Assembly: GCA_949987565.1 (NCBI GenBank)
Contig: OX465104.1
Coordinates: forward strand, 4,521,052-4,585,051
Length of the DNA: 64,000 nucleotides
Direction of reading: 5' to 3'
DNA from: Luidia sarsii
Lineage: Eukaryota; Echinodermata; Asteroidea; Paxillosida; Luidiidae
A model generated the notes under the pieces. It saw nothing but the letters and a program-made list of their open reading frames with translations, was not told the origin of the DNA and made no database searches. Numbering within the stretch: position 1 is the first letter of the stretch; each line of letters opens with the position of its first letter. The translations under genes and the position numbers were made by a program. This document shows, piece after piece, positions 12,721 to 24,982 of this stretch.

Positions 12721-14254
12721 TATGGCGAGCCGATGTAACAATTTATCACTTATATACACTGTACTACGATTTATTTGAATCTTGTGGAAAATCAATTTCC
12801 TTCGACTACGTTAATGTTTTAATATAGATTTTGGAATTATTGCATGGACATCATAATCCGAGTCAGACGCAGCACTTTTATCCAAATTCGACGTTGGTGG
12901 CGCCCTTCTTCAAACGTGATAAGGAATCAAAGATGGCAGCCCCCATTGCGACCTTCCATCCAATGTTTGGAGCTCCATTGCGCCGCTGAATTGCTGAAGT
13001 CTTGCTGAAGTCTTGTTGACCTTAGTTGAAATACTAAGTTAATAAAGGTATTAACAATTTTCATTTTAGAATTGTATATGATTTGAAGGGAAATACATCC
13101 TTTAAATATGTTTTCGCTACCGAAATCCACGTAGAACTTAGAAGCAGACGACACGAACGAAAGTGCTTCCTCCACCGTTTGTCGACCGTGCAGGCGTGCA
13201 CCGTAGTCAAGTTGTCTTGAAATTGAAAATGGTTTACTAATAATACTACAAGTACTAGTACTAGTACTATTGTACAAGTAGTACGTAGTAGGAGACTAGG
13301 AGTATGACCTTACAAGTCGCCCTAGTCTTTGATTCAAAGTTTGAAATTTGTTAATGTAGGTCGACCTCTCCAAAATTTCAAAAAGGGCGACTCGGACTTG
13401 TTAAGTTGTATCGTGGGAACCCCCGTTTTCGACGCTACACGTTTTCGACGCTTAGCCTTCTAACTCATATCGCACGATGAAAACAACTCCGTATAACGAA
13501 TTGAGACTTCGTATCTTACAGTTAGTTTCCTGCTCTTGTCCGTCACCGAAAATGTGGAAAGTTAAGGCTTTTGGGAGTTTTGCAGTAGGCTAAACTCGTG
13601 TGATTCAAAAGGTTGCTCTTTTTGGGTCTATTTTCCTAGGTACAAAATTGGCAGTTGCTTCGAAGCTCCAGTTTTCTTTACTGTTGTTCCTAAAAAAAAT
13701 CTGAGTGTACCATAATAAACCCCAACATCCGTAGAAGAAAAATATATCACGCAACTTGACTCTTGAGGCAGTCCGCTCTGGGTAAAAACTATGGAGGCTC
13801 CTATAGGGCGTCTCGCTTATATAATTTTTTTAAATATATATGTTTTATTATTATTTAAAGACAAAAAGTAACCTGGCCCAATAGGCTTTTATAAAAAATG
13901 AAAAAAATAAAAGGGCAGCTAGAGAAAGTACCAAGAAGGAGGAAATGTGTCTCTGGAGTGACATTGGGAAAGGTCATAACTGAAGAAGCAGTGAGAAAGA
14001 GGATTGTGGATTTTTTTTTAAACGTCACAAAAAGAAGACATCAACAAGACCAATACGTTTTAAGCATAAATTATGAATGATTTGAGGAAAGTGTTAGAAG
14101 CAGTGTCGAAAAAAAAAACCAAAGATGAACACAAAAAAACATACAGGGAAGAATTTTACAGTGCCACACAGCATTTTGAGTTAATTTAAGAATTTATTTT
14201 GCGTTTGGCTATACTTGGACACCTTACTAAATACCACTGACGAAAATAGGTGAC

Positions 14255-14300
14255 GATGCTTACTGCGCGGTGCGCCGCGGACGTCAATAAAACCGGGTAA
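14255..14300 (+). promoter_or_regulatory. GC-rich segment, candidate DPH7 promoter
   Basis: A short CpG cluster about 430 bp upstream of the DPH7 start codon. Because that start codon lies immediately after an ACACAG acceptor, a non-coding first exon would be expected about here. Confidence 0.3.
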
Positions 14301-14718
14301 TCTTACGGAAGTGACAGGCTTGATCAACCTTCTCTATGATTATTCTAATAGTCTGTGATGTGGAGAAAGTGAATGAGACCTCTTTTAGTGTGATACTTTC
14401 GTCCACATTGTTCAGTTTGAAGAAAAGTCCTTATATCGTCGAAAACCGGTTATTGGAGGATACTTGTAGTTGTAATTTTTGTATCAAAGGCCCTAGTTTA
14501 CGGACTAGGCCCCCTATTCCTGAACACTAAACAGGGCCCAGATCCTCTCTCTAGAATTTTAAGAATGTTGACTGGACGTCGCTGACATCAGCCTCGCTTT
14601 ATCCAGAGAGACTGACAGTGTCAGATTGCTCCAAGGATCTTAGTTATGGTAACCATAACCCTCATCCTCACGACCTTTAAAAAAATTAAAAATCTTTCCA
14701 TGTTATCATATCACACAG

Positions 14719-17700
14719 ATGTCTGACCAAGGTGACTCCGATCTTGCCCAGACATCACGGCTGACGTCAGTGGATACCAACTACAGTGCTGACTCTGTGG
14801 AGTTCTGCCCTATCACTGGCTATCAGAATCTACTGGCTGGTGGGACGTACCAACTGGCTGAACCTGAAGGGGTGGCACCCACGGGTCATGAGGAGGGTGA
14901 GGAGGATGGAGAGAAGAAGGTGGGTTTGGAATCGCTATGTGTAAAAGGGGTGGGTTCTGGGACTTATCGATTGTCAGCTTGAAGGAGGAAACAGAGAGTG
15001 GGGCGGTTGTTGAGCTGGGTGGTAAAGCACTAAGGCATGCTTGACCACACCACCCAGACCAACACAGCCCCTGCCCAAGGGTCACTCCACTTCCAGAAGG
15101 GGGGTCCAATCAGCAATATAAACTAAATGCTCCACTTGGGGGAATAAACCATTATACATTTAAAAGTAAAAACAAAGGGAAAAGGGTGGGGGTGTCTCAA
15201 TCAAAAACGCGAGAGAAAGTTAAATGCATGTTATTTTTTCTAATTATAAAAGGGGCACCCTTTTACATATGGTAACCATGGGGAACTGATCACCAAATTC
15301 AGGGTAACTTGTGATCCGTCTTAGGATGGTTGAGGACAGGGTGTCCCCTGCCCTGCGTGTTAAACTATGAGGCAGCTCACCTCACACTTTTAAATGGATC
15401 ACCTTGGGTCTTTGTCTACAAAACTTGCCACCTCAGGTGTCAGAATCATACTTAAAAACATGTTCACACAGTAGCACCTTGGCCGTTCAAAAGAGCTGTG
15501 AACGTGTGTTTGATGTTTCCTTGTACATGTATGTACATTGCTGCATGTTTCTTCATGTACACGTATGCACATATTACAGTGTTTTGGAGTCGTTTCCTAT
15601 ACAATCTGTGACCCATGAAACTTGAACTTGGCAAATCCTTGTTTGCGTCTGAATGAAAATGGGGGCATGATCCCTGGAGATATATGGCAGTTAATGGTTG
15701 AAAGGCTTCTGACTGGTGCCCCCACCCCGGCAAAGACTAGTTGACTATTTGGGAAGGCCGCCATCTAAGGGCTGGATGGCTCAGATGGTAAGAGCGCTTG
15801 TATGCAAAACCAGAGGTCTCGGTTTCAAGTCCCGGTCCAGTCAAATTTTCACTGCCGATTGTTCAAATTGTTTCAAAGTTGCAGTCATTGTATCATTGTT
15901 TCAAAGTTTTTTTCTGTCCTTACATTTTTTCTCTCTGAGTGTAGGACCAGCCCAGACAGAGGCTGGGCCAGCTGAGGTTGTACAGCCTGGAGAAGGAAGA
16001 TGAAGACTTTGAACTGATAGAACTACAGAGGATGGAAACTAAGGCTGTGCTGGACATGAAATGGTATGGGGTCTCAGGGTGACTGTATGTATATAGAATA
16101 TGCATGGCATGGGGTTCGTCCTGCCCTCTTTGGTTGTACATTTATGTTGAAGTCAAAGTAACACAGACATCTTGCCAGCAGCTTATTAACTTCAATGACC
16201 CAAATGGACATCTCAGAAATTTGGAGGGCCTGACATTTTGATCGTAGCTGGACTCTGAGAATGGTCCCACTAGGATTGAAATATCAGTCCCTCTTTTTTG
16301 GGATGAAATTTGAGATTAAATTCAAACAAAAAAACTGACTGGGAATTTGTGAACAAATTGAAAAATGGCAAGAAAAAAAAGTTATCGCAGGAAACTTCAA
16401 AACATGTCCATTAGAAGTACCCTTTAATACAAGGAGCGCTGCCACATTGTCAGTGTTTTACGATTTGGCTTGCATTCTGTAGGTGTCATCATGCCGTTGC
16501 TGGGCAACCGTTGCTGGGTGTGGTCAATGCTGGTGGGCAACTGCAACTGCTTGCTTTGATGTCGGAGGTCAGGAAGGCCAATCTGTCTATAGGGGAGTCG
16601 TATACTGCCATTGCCTTATTAGATATATTCAATCTGTACAACACAGCATCGATGACAAATCTTGGTATCTGAAGGGTCTTGAACCCAAGGTCAAAGCCAA
16701 TAACCTCTACTGAGTCTACCAGCTTGGTAGTCAATACTAGTCATGTGGCTGAGACATCTAACCTAGATAGCGGAAATCAGAGGTTCAAATCCTACCTGAG
16801 TTGCCTTTTTTTTTTTCTTTTTTTTTTTTTAAACGGCAAGGAAAACTTTGATAGGGCTTGGACTTGGACTCGAGACCTCTGATGTTTCATCTGAGCTATC
16901 CAGTCCTTAGATGATGGCCTTCCTAAATAGTCAACTAGTCTTTGTGTTGTTCAGTTGGATATTGGGCAAACCATCATCACATAGTGCTACGTCGAGTTGG
17001 GAAAACCCTTATTCAGTGACAACTTGCATGATTGCATCTGATGAAGACGTTACAAAAGCATGTGCTCTTAACATTGGTCTCATCCTATGTTGAATTACAC
17101 TTTGCAAGAGAATGAAGTGATTTTGTCCTGCACATAAAAACTTACGTTTTGATGATTGCTATTAACACAGGGGAGTGGATCAGTGTTGCAGTCTGCTTCT
17201 ATCCATGCAGTGAGTGAGGAGAATGACTGTCTAGCACTATCCCTGGACTGGAACACTGGTAAATATCACAAGTAAGTCTATACAGGGCAATGAGCAGTTA
17301 TGCTATGTCCCTACCCATGATGTAGTTAGCACTGCAGCTGTAGGGTAGCTTGTATGGTCAGTGTTTACTAGCTATTTAAGTCTAAACGAGATTTAAAGCT
17401 GTGCCTCAAATCTTCATTAGAGAACATCAAAGGACGATACTGGATTCTCCTGGGATTCCTTATAATTCCTAAATCTTGTCTTTTTCTTCACTTTCCTGTG
17501 TTCGCAGTGAGAATCCTTCCATCATTGTGAGTGATTCCAAAGGTCATCTGACGCTCTGTAGGCTCCATGACGGTGCGAGAATGGAGTCTCTCCAGCAATG
17601 GTCAGCCCATGGCTATGAGGCCTGGATAGCAGCCTTTGATTACTGGCAACCCAACCTAGTCTACTCAGGTAAATGGCTATGAGGCTTGGATAGCAGCCTT

Positions 17701-20700
17701 TGATTACTGGCAACCTAACCTAGTCTACTCAGGTAAATGGCTATGAGGCTTGGATAGCAGCCTTTGATTACTGGCAACCCAACCTAGTCTACTCAGGTAA
17801 ATGGCTATGAGGCTTGGATAGCAGCCTTTGATTACTGGCAACCTAACCTAGTCTACTCAGGTAAATGGCTATGAGGCTTGGATAGCAGCCTTTGATTACT
17901 GGCAACCTTACCTAGTCTACTCAGGTAAATGGCTATGAGGCTTGGATAGCAGCCTTTGATTACTGGCAACCTAACGTAGTCTACTCAGGCAAATGGCTAT
18001 GAGGCCTGGATAGCAGCCTTTGATTACTGGCAACCTTACCTAGTCTACTCAGGCAAATGGCTATGAGGCCTGGATAGCAGCCTTTGATTACTGGCAACCT
18101 AACCTAGTCTACTCAGGTAAATGGCTATGAGGCTTGGATAGCAGCCTTTGATTACTGGCAACCTAACCTAGTCTTCTCAGGTAAATGGCTATGAGGGCTG
18201 GATAGCAGCCTTTGATTACTGGCAACCTAACCTAGTCTACTCAGGTAAATGGCTATGAGGCCTGGATAGCAGCCTTTGATTACTGGCAACCTAACCTAGT
18301 CTACTCAGGTAAATGGCTATGAGGCTTGGATAGCAGCCTTTGATTACTGGCAACCTAACCTAGTCTACTCAGGTAAATGGCTATGAGGCTTGGATAACAG
18401 CCTTTGATTACTGGCAACCTAACCTAGTCTACTCAGGTAAATAGCTATGAGGCTTGGATAGCAGCCTTTGATTACTGGCAACCTAACCTAGTCTACTCAG
18501 GTAAATGGCTATGAGGCTTGGATAGCAGCCTTTGATTACTGGCAACCCAACCTAGTCTACTCAGGTAAATGGCTGAGGCCTGGATAGCAGCCTTTGATTA
18601 CTGGCAACCCAACCTAGTCTACTCAGGTAAATGGCTATGAGGCCTGGATAGCAGCCTTTGATTACTGGCAACCTAACCTAGTCTACTCAGGTAAATGGCT
18701 ACGAGGCTTGGATAGCAGCCTTTGATTACTGGCAACCTAACCTAGTCTACTCAGGTAAATGGCTATGAGGCCTGGATAGCAGCCTTTGATTACTGGCAAC
18801 CCAACCTAGTCTACTCAGGTAAATGGCTATGAGGCCTGGATAGCAGCCTTTGATTACTGGCAACCTAACCTAGTCTACTCAGGTAAATGGCTACGAGGCT
18901 TGGATAGCAGCCTTTGATTACTGGCAACCTAACCTAGTCTACTCAGGTAAATGGCTATGAGGCCTGGATAGCAGCCTTTGATTACTGGCAACCCAACCTA
19001 GTCTACTCAGGTAAATGGCTATGAGGCCTGGATAGCAGCCTTTGATTACTGGCAACCTAACCTAGTCTACTCAGGTAAATGGCTACGAGGCTTGGATAGC
19101 AGCCTTTGATTACTGGCAACCCAACCTAGTCTACTCAGGTAAATGGCTATGAGGCTTGGATAGCAGCCTTTGATTACTGGCAACCCAACCTAGTCTACTC
19201 AGGTAAATGGCTATGAGGCCTGGATAGCAGCCTTTGATTACTGGCAACCTAACCTAGTCTACTCAGGTAAATGGCTACGAGGCTTGGATAGCAGCCTTTG
19301 ATTACTGGCAACCCAACCTAGTCTACTCAGGTAAATGGCTATGAGGCTTGGATAGCAGCCTTTGATTACTGGCAACCCAACCTAGTCTACTCAGGTAAAT
19401 GGCTATGAGGCCTGGATAGCAGCCTTTGATTACTGGCAACCCAACCTAGTCTACTCAGGTAAATGGCTATGAGGCCTGGATAGCAGCCTTTGATTACTGG
19501 CAACCTAACCTAGTCTACTCAGGTAAATGGCTATGAGGCCTGGATAGCAGCCTTTGATTACTGGCAACCTAACCTAGTCTACTCAGGTAAATGACTATGA
19601 GGCTTGGATAGCAGCCTTTGATTACTGGCAACCCAACCTAGTCTACTCAGGTAAATGGCTATGAGGCCTGGATAGCAGCCTTTGATTACTGGCAACCTAA
19701 CCTAGTCTACTCAGGTAAATGGCTATGAGGCCTGGATAGCAGCCTTTGATTACTGGCAACCCAACCTAGTCTACTCAGGTAAATGGCTATGAGGCTTGGA
19801 TAGCAGCCTTTGATTACTGGCAACCCAACCTAGTCTACTCAGGTAAATGGCTATGAGGCCTGGATAGCAGCCTTTGATTACTGGCAACCCAACCTAGTCT
19901 ACTCAGGTAAATGGCTATGAGGCTTGGATAGCAGCCTTTGATTACTGGCAACCCAACCTAGTCTACTCAGGTAAATGGCTATGAGGCCTGGATAGCAGCC
20001 TTTGATTACTGGCAACCCAACCTAGTCTACTCAGGCAAATGGCTATGAGGCCTTGATAGAAGCCTTTGATTACTGGCAACCCAACCTAGTCTACTCATGT
20101 AAATGGTTATGAGGCCTGGATAGCAGCCTTTGATTACTGGCAACCCAACCTAGTCTACTCAGGTAAATGGCTATGAGGCCTGGATAGCAGCCTTTGATTA
20201 CTGGCAACCTAACCTAGTCTACTCAGGTAAATGGCTATGAGGCTTGGATAGCAGCCTTTGATTACTGGCAACCTAACCTAGTCTACTCAGGTAAATGGCT
20301 ATGAGGCTTGTTAGCAGCCTTTGATTACTGGCAACCCAACCTAGTCTACTCAGGTAAATGGCTATGAGGCCTGGATAGCAGCCTTTGATTACTGGCAACC
20401 CAACCTAGTCTACTCAGGTAAATGGCCACAACCCTCTTGCCCCTTACGCCCCTCTCCATCCTGCCACACCCCTCTTGCCCGCCACGCCCCTCTCCATCCT
20501 GCCACACCCCTCTTGCCCGCCACGCCCCTCTCCATCCTGCCACACCCCTCTTGCCCGCCACGCCCCTCTCCATCCTGCCACACCCCTCTTGCCCGCCACG
20601 CCCCTCTCCATCCTGCCACACCCCTCTCTGGAATGGATGGGGTTTGATTCAGTGGTTGACCCTCTCCACCTCTTTGTCCGATTCAGGAGGAGATGACTGC

Positions 20701-23700
20701 AAGTTCAAGGGATGGGATACAAGGACTGCATGCTCCAAGCCACTCTTCATCAGCAAATGGTAAATGAATGAGAATTAAATTGGAAGGTTTGAGGCGACAA
20801 AAGGTAAACCAACTCTTCTGATATGGAGTGTGGCTCTGAAAAGAGCCGGTAACTCAACGTTTTGGAAGTGTTCCCATTGGGTTTAGAAAGTTGTGATAAC
20901 ATATGTACAGTGGAACGTCGCTATAACGAACATCCTGGGATCCATGAAAATAGTTTGGTATAGTGATCATTCACTATAGCAATTGTAGCCCACATATTGT
21001 ATACAAAAAATCGGGAGCCAAAGGGTTTGTTTGTTATAGCCAAATGTTTGGTATAATGGCGTTAGTTATAGCGACGTTCCACTGTACTGTACATTATCTC
21101 TCAATAGTGAAGGTGGATTCTGTCTAAAATGTTGAGTTCCTTGCTCTTATCTGCAGTGTTTCCTCTGGAATGTTGTGTGTCCGAGTTGCCAACTAATAAT
21201 TTGCTCTGTAGATGAGTTTGGGCATAATTGTGGATACGTTGAGGTTCCATGTATCATACATTGGATAGAGAATGAGCCCCAAATGCTGTAATAGTTATGT
21301 GCATGTACATGTACATTCAGTAATGTGCAAGGAAACATCAGATATACCATACACAGCCCTATGCACATGCTGAGGTGCTATTGCTATTGTGTAGGTTTTT
21401 GTCAAGCATGATATTGAGTCCTGAGGTGGCAGGTTTTGGAGACAAACACCTGATCCTGAGGTGGTCCATTAAAAGTGTGAGATGGGTCGCCTCTTAGTTT
21501 GATATGCAGGGAAGCCATACTTCACAGATCCACACTCGCTCTTGGAAGAAATATTGCGCAAGAAAACGTGATTGGAATGGCCCTTTTTCTTGTTCCAGTC
21601 ACAGTATGGGTGTTTGCAGTCTCCATAGCAACGCACACAAGGAGCACCTATTAGCATCAGGAAGGTAATTACATCTTATTTACTGTTTGTCCAGTCTTTT
21701 CTCTTGGTTAGCTGCACCACTGACCTCGTAGGATTTGGTTGAAGCATATATGTAGAAAGGGGATGATTTTTCTCAGAATTAACAAACATCTAAAATTAAG
21801 TGGGCCTGACGTTTCGATCCTAGCAGGACCTTTCTCAAAGGCAGAGTGACAAGGACAAAACAGATACATGTACACGAAGGCAGGGGGAGAGAGTGAATAG
21901 GACACGGATGAGAAACAGAGGACAAAGAGTGAAGCTGGTAGGGAGAGATCAAAGGGAAGGGCAAGGGGTAGGGTAGGGATTAGTGAGAGGAGGGGGAAAG
22001 ATCAAAGAGAAGGGCAAGGAGTGGGGTAGGGATTAGTGACAATAGGGGGAAAAGATCAAAGAGAGAAGTGTGAAAGACTGAACACAAAAGAAGGATTATC
22101 AGAAAGCTGCATGGTGTTAGTCATTACCCTCCTGGATGTTGAGACCATGTGGTTGAATAGTCCGAAGACGCTTCATCCACATTTTCTCACGGCTAAGACG
22201 GACAGCATTACTACGGTGACCAAGTGATTCTATGCCCAGTACACTCATATCTGATATCGAATGATCAGGGAGATTGAAGTGATACCCAACAGGGGTGTCC
22301 ATTTTACCGGTTTTGATGGTAGACCTATGGCCATAGATTCGTTTTTTGAGGGTGTTTTTTGTCCGATAAACCACTTGGCACTGGGCTACTTTTATAGAGC
22401 TCATGGCCGCCACACCATTTAAAAAAATAATGTTAATACCGGTATGTGTTTCAAGCGAGTCCAACCTGGACAATCGGACTTCTGTGTGCTGCATATTGGT
22501 TTAAGGCAGGGTGAAGAGTTTTGGGATAAAAATTGACGATAGTGGTGCCCAAAGTTGGAGGGCCTGGCGCATAGCAAGACCACCAGTGATGTGATTTTTG
22601 AGTTCCCAGCACAAAGTGGTTAAACTCTTAAAATACTTAATAAATGTATCAAAGGAGCATTGACTATTAAACCCCTCTGTGGGACATTTGACTTCATCTA
22701 TCAAGTAACTGGTTTTTTTAAGAGACTCAGCTTTAAAGCTTTTCCTCCTCCTCGTCTCCTATAGCTACGATGAGACGGTGTTGCTATGGGATACCAGACA
22801 GATGAGGCAACCACTGACTGAGTCTATGGTTGGTGGAGGAGTCTGGCGCCTGAAATGGCATCCTGGTCATGGCAATACACTCCTTGCTGCCTGCATGCAT
22901 AATGGCTTCCATGTACTAGACTGCACCACCATTAATGGTAGGTAACACATGGCTTCTTTCATACAAAATTAGAGAATAGGGATTTGAACCAAAGACCTAT
23001 GATTTGAAAGAGTGATTTGACATGATTCACAGTATCATTGAAGTATGAATGGTTGCCATAACCACTTCGATCGACCATAACCACCACACAGGATTTTGTT
23101 GTTGATAATGTGCCATTTTCAGAACTTGCTAAACATTCGGGAACAATAATTACCTGTGAAATAAATCAATGAGAACATGTGTACATGTGTATGTGTACAA
23201 GAGAGTCAAACCTGGCACAATGGGACGTCTGTGTGGTTCTTCTTTCATATTGTTGTGTGGTAGTCTGAAAAATCTCATATTTGGGTAATAGAGGTGGCGG
23301 GCTTTGGAGTGCCCAGTGCATGGCAACACCTCCGATGCTCCATTTTCGAAGCTCCCGGCACTTTTCGGTTTAAGTGTCCAAGGTTTTTGATACATTGCTG
23401 ACTTAATCTTCAACTCCCACTTTTCAGATGGACAAGCTCCGCCCATTATTGCCTCCTACATGCAGCATGAGTCCTTAGCCTACGGGGTAGACTGGTGCAG
23501 AATGCAGTACCCACAATCACCCCTCAGCGAGACAATGGATCCTTCCGGAGAAGAACCAAGAGCTGTGAAGGATGGGACTGTACCACTCTCTGCTCAGGGG
23601 GAGAATGCAGCGGTCCATGAGGGATTGATGCTTGGTGCAAATACTGAAGATGATGCAAGGGAAGATGCGAGCCAAATGGAAGAACTTGAAGGGATACAGC

Positions 23701-23858
23701 TGGAAGCATCTCAGGCCATTCAGAAGTCTGCCCAAGACACAGTCAGGAGTGAAGGAAGGACGACAGCTTCAGCCACGCAGGGAACCAAAGACATCATAGC
23801 TTCCTGCTCCTTCTATGATCATATACTCCACGTTTGGCGCGTGGACTGGACTACATGA
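14719..23858 (+). CDS. DPH7: diphthine methyltransferase/methylesterase DPH7 (WDR85), WD40 protein
   Basis: Nine coding exons join with consistent phases into 469 codons plus stop: 14719-14919, 15945-16063, 16483-16567, 17171-17271, 17508-17668, 20687-20759, 21599-21664, 22765-22937, 23428-23858 (human DPH7 has 452 residues). Diagnostic segments in order are ADSVEFCP...[108 protein letters not shown] and [12 protein letters not shown]. The family removes the methyl ester from methylated diphthine on eEF2, an intermediate step of diphthamide synthesis in the cytosol. The start ATG sits directly after a splice acceptor, so a 5' non-coding exon is expected. Introns are loaded with repeats, including tandem copies of the exon-5 donor. 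Exon 9 holds a less conserved, acidic, glutamine-rich stretch before the last blade. Confidence 0.93.
15650..15850 (+). mobile_element. tRNA-derived SINE
   Basis: 15774-15845 folds like a tRNA: acceptor arms GGCTGGA/TCCAGTC pair fully, the D arm is GCTC...GAGC, and the anticodon loop ATGCAAA has GCA in the anticodon position. The T arm is imperfect. The upstream part (GATCCCTGGAGATATATGGCAG, ACTAGTTGACTATTT) recurs with the same tRNA-like head at 25.66-25.83 kb, and partly at 16.84-16.95 kb, on the other strand. A repeated tRNA-like head plus shared flank means a SINE, not a tRNA gene. Confidence 0.65.
16735..16950 (-). mobile_element. tRNA-derived SINE fragments
   Basis: 16841-16950 is an inverted, degraded copy of the SINE at 15.65 kb (GGACTCGAGACCTC B box, CTGAGCTATCCAGTCCTTAGATG, TAGTCAACTAGTCTTTG). 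Just left of it, 16735-16800 holds another tRNA-like piece on the opposite strand with a GGTTCAAATCC B box, and a T-rich tract lies between them. Confidence 0.5.
17605..20417 (+). repeat. 64-bp tandem repeat of the DPH7 exon-5 end and its splice donor
   Basis: From the exon-5 boundary at 17668/17669 the sequence GTAAATGGCTATGAGG...CTACTCAG is repeated with a 64-bp period up to 20417. The distance 17669 to 20418 is 2,749 bp, which equals 43 units minus 3 bp; I see two units with small deletions (near 18,571 and 20,307). The template is the last 64 bp around the exon end: coding for [20 protein letters not shown] followed by the donor GTAAAT. Variation is mainly T/C substitution (GGCTTGG/GGCCTGG, ACCTAACC/ACCCAACC). 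A few units have GC or mutated donors (near 17,990, 18,052, 20,035 and 20,096). Read in frame past the first donor, translation stops within the first unit. Confidence 0.95.
20424..20631 (+). repeat. 38-bp C-rich minisatellite
   Basis: About five copies of a 38-bp unit (CCACACCCCTCTTGCCCGCC plus ACGCCCCTCTCCATCCTG) lie directly after the 64-bp array in the same DPH7 intron. Its pyrimidine-rich + strand could serve as an extended polypyrimidine region about 60 bp before the exon-6 acceptor. Confidence 0.9.
20908..21084. mobile_element. pogo/Tigger-like MITE
   Basis: A 177-bp element with terminal inverted repeats CAGTGGAACGTCGCTATAAC and its complement, flanked by TA on both sides (GTA|CAGTGG ... 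CCACTG|TA). The TIR resembles pogo-group Tc1/mariner termini. No transposase is present. Confidence 0.75.
21793..22704 (-). mobile_element. 5'-truncated Penelope-like retroelement
   Basis: Read on the minus strand: a low-complexity open stretch (22704-22501), a GIY-YIG endonuclease frame (22494-22117), a purine/pyrimidine-repetitive linker, and a 3' end at about 21846-21793 with GAGAAAGGTCCTGCTAGGAT followed by CGAAACGTCAGGCCCACTT. No reverse transcriptase remains. It lies in the DPH7 intron between exons 7 and 8, antisense to the gene. Confidence 0.7.
22117..22494 (-). pseudogene. GIY-YIG endonuclease domain of a Penelope-like element
   Basis: A 125-residue open frame. Recognisable blocks are [18 protein letters not shown] (the variant GIY-YIG region with its R..H), [19 protein letters not shown] and [18 protein letters not shown], the usual C-terminal end of Penelope-like proteins (RE.YW...L.T..P.GLN). 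In these elements the domain nicks target DNA to prime reverse transcription. It is detached from any RT, so it is a fragment. Confidence 0.75.
23195..23410 (-). mobile_element. second Penelope-like fragment
   Basis: This stretch aligns by eye with 22450-22640 (AGTCAAACCTGG/AGTCCAACCTGG, GGACGTCTGTGTG/GGACTTCTGTGTG, GCATGGCAACACC/GCATAGCAAGACC, ATTTTCGAAGCTCCCGGCAC/ATTTTTGAGTTCCCAGCAC). It ends just before the DPH7 exon-9 acceptor. Confidence 0.55.
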
Positions 23859-23872
23859 GTTATGAATCTCAT

Positions 23873-23985
23873 AAAATTTAGTGGGCCTCACGTTTCGATC
23901 CTAGCAGGACCTTTCTCAAAGGCAGCTCTGCCTTTGAGAAAGGTCCTGCTAGGGTCGAAACGTCAGGCCCACTAAATTTTATGAT
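23873..23985. repeat. head-to-head pair of Penelope-end motifs (palindrome)
   Basis: AAATTTAGTGGGCCTCACGT...AGGACCTTTCTCAAAGGCAG is followed at once by its inverted copy CTGCCTTTGAGAAAGGTCCT...CAGGCCCACTAAATTT. The two arms are about 50 bp each and directly follow the DPH7 stop codon. Confidence 0.85.
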
Positions 23986-24039
23986 TTGCATTTTGGTAAT
24001 TTTAGTCAGTAAGCAGTTTGCAACATTTTTGTATATCAC

Positions 24040-24982
24040 TTTGAGTTATGAATCTGTGTAATTCCATCTGCTGTTGAAGCCTTGATTGACCAAGATGGCA
24101 CTTTCCTCCCTAGTTCCCAGGCTCTGGTAGATGAGTGATGGCCATCGTATGACTACCAGCCCACAGTTAGACATTGGCCACGCTTTGTTTTGTACACCTG
24201 AATCCATCTGTCTTGGAAGTTTGTAAAATGAAAGATGGGACATAACATTTCTTGATTTGGGTGCTAGGTCCTGAATTCCATCAAAATGACAACACTGCAG
24301 ATTTCTGTCCCCAATTCTTTAACTGCAGGTGACTTTCAAAAACAAAAATCCAACATTTTCTGCTTTATTTAAACTCAATGAACCTCAGACTAAATGATCC
24401 AGCTCCAAACAAGATTACTGACAATATTTCCACGTGATGTTGCTGCTTTTCAATCAATCTGTTAATCATTTATTGTCTTCTGCATATGTACAATATAACT
24501 TTTATCCAAGGTTCTCAATAAAATATAGATTACATTTTAAAATGTACAAATGATACTAATTAAATGTTGGCTATCTGTGGCAGTCTGCTTAGCTGTACAA
24601 CACAGTTCAGGCTGGCAACTAGACATCTGTTGGCAATTCTCTGCTCAATATTGTTTGGTGTTTAAGCAATTCCAGGTGATCAGCCTTGGTAGTGACTTTT
24701 CATGTCAGCTCCTAACTGACATATAGCTATGGTTTGTATATAGCTATGGCTCCTATTCGGGAACAGTTTACAGTTGATTTCGGCTTTCCAACATTTCTTG
24801 TCCAGTCGGGATGCCACAAGTTTTTGTGGATTTCTAAAAATATGAGGTTCAATACAGAACTACACACACTTATGACTTGTTCAAACCTTAACTGTACACT
24901 GTGCCAGTTACAAACCGTTCTTAGCCAAACAAATAGCCTATAAAATCTCATCTAATTATCCTTCTACAAAATCTCGCAGTCA
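24040..24982. other. DPH7/NAT9 convergent intergenic and 3' UTR
   Basis: Only AT-rich sequence with AATAAA near 24,519 (GTTCTCAATAAAATATAG), suitable as a DPH7 polyadenylation signal. No further gene is visible. Confidence 0.4.

Larger units (their letters stand above)
12430..14718. other. intergenic region between divergent genes
   Basis: The minus-strand armadillo-like gene and the plus-strand DPH7 diverge from here. Two CpG-rich islets stand out: 12,640-12,720 (several CGCGCG runs followed by ATGGCGAGCC) and 14,255-14,300 (GCGCGGTGCGCCGCGGACG). ATs and tandem ACTACT/TACTAG tracts fill much of the rest. A possible minus-strand coding stretch at about 13,210-13,090 has exon-like composition, but I could not place good splice sites. 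Confidence 0.4.

Noticed and set aside
13090..13210. Additional upstream exon of the minus-strand armadillo-like gene
   Set aside because: Composition is coding-like, but no in-phase GT donor of reasonable quality joins it to the exon at 12,429.
15774..15846. Stand-alone tRNA-Cys gene (GCA anticodon position)
   Set aside because: The anticodon stem has a mismatch, the T arm is poor, and the same head with the same flank recurs elsewhere in the window, so it is a SINE.
17669..20417. WD40-type coding repeat expansion
   Set aside because: The 64-bp unit is not a multiple of three and contains GTAAAT and an in-frame TGA just after it; the genuine exon ends at the first donor.
17605..20417. CRISPR-like array
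   Set aside because: Units are contiguous without spacers and derive from a host exon; the genome is eukaryotic.
22036..22227. Plus-strand small open frame
   Set aside because: It is the shadow of the antisense GIY-YIG frame.
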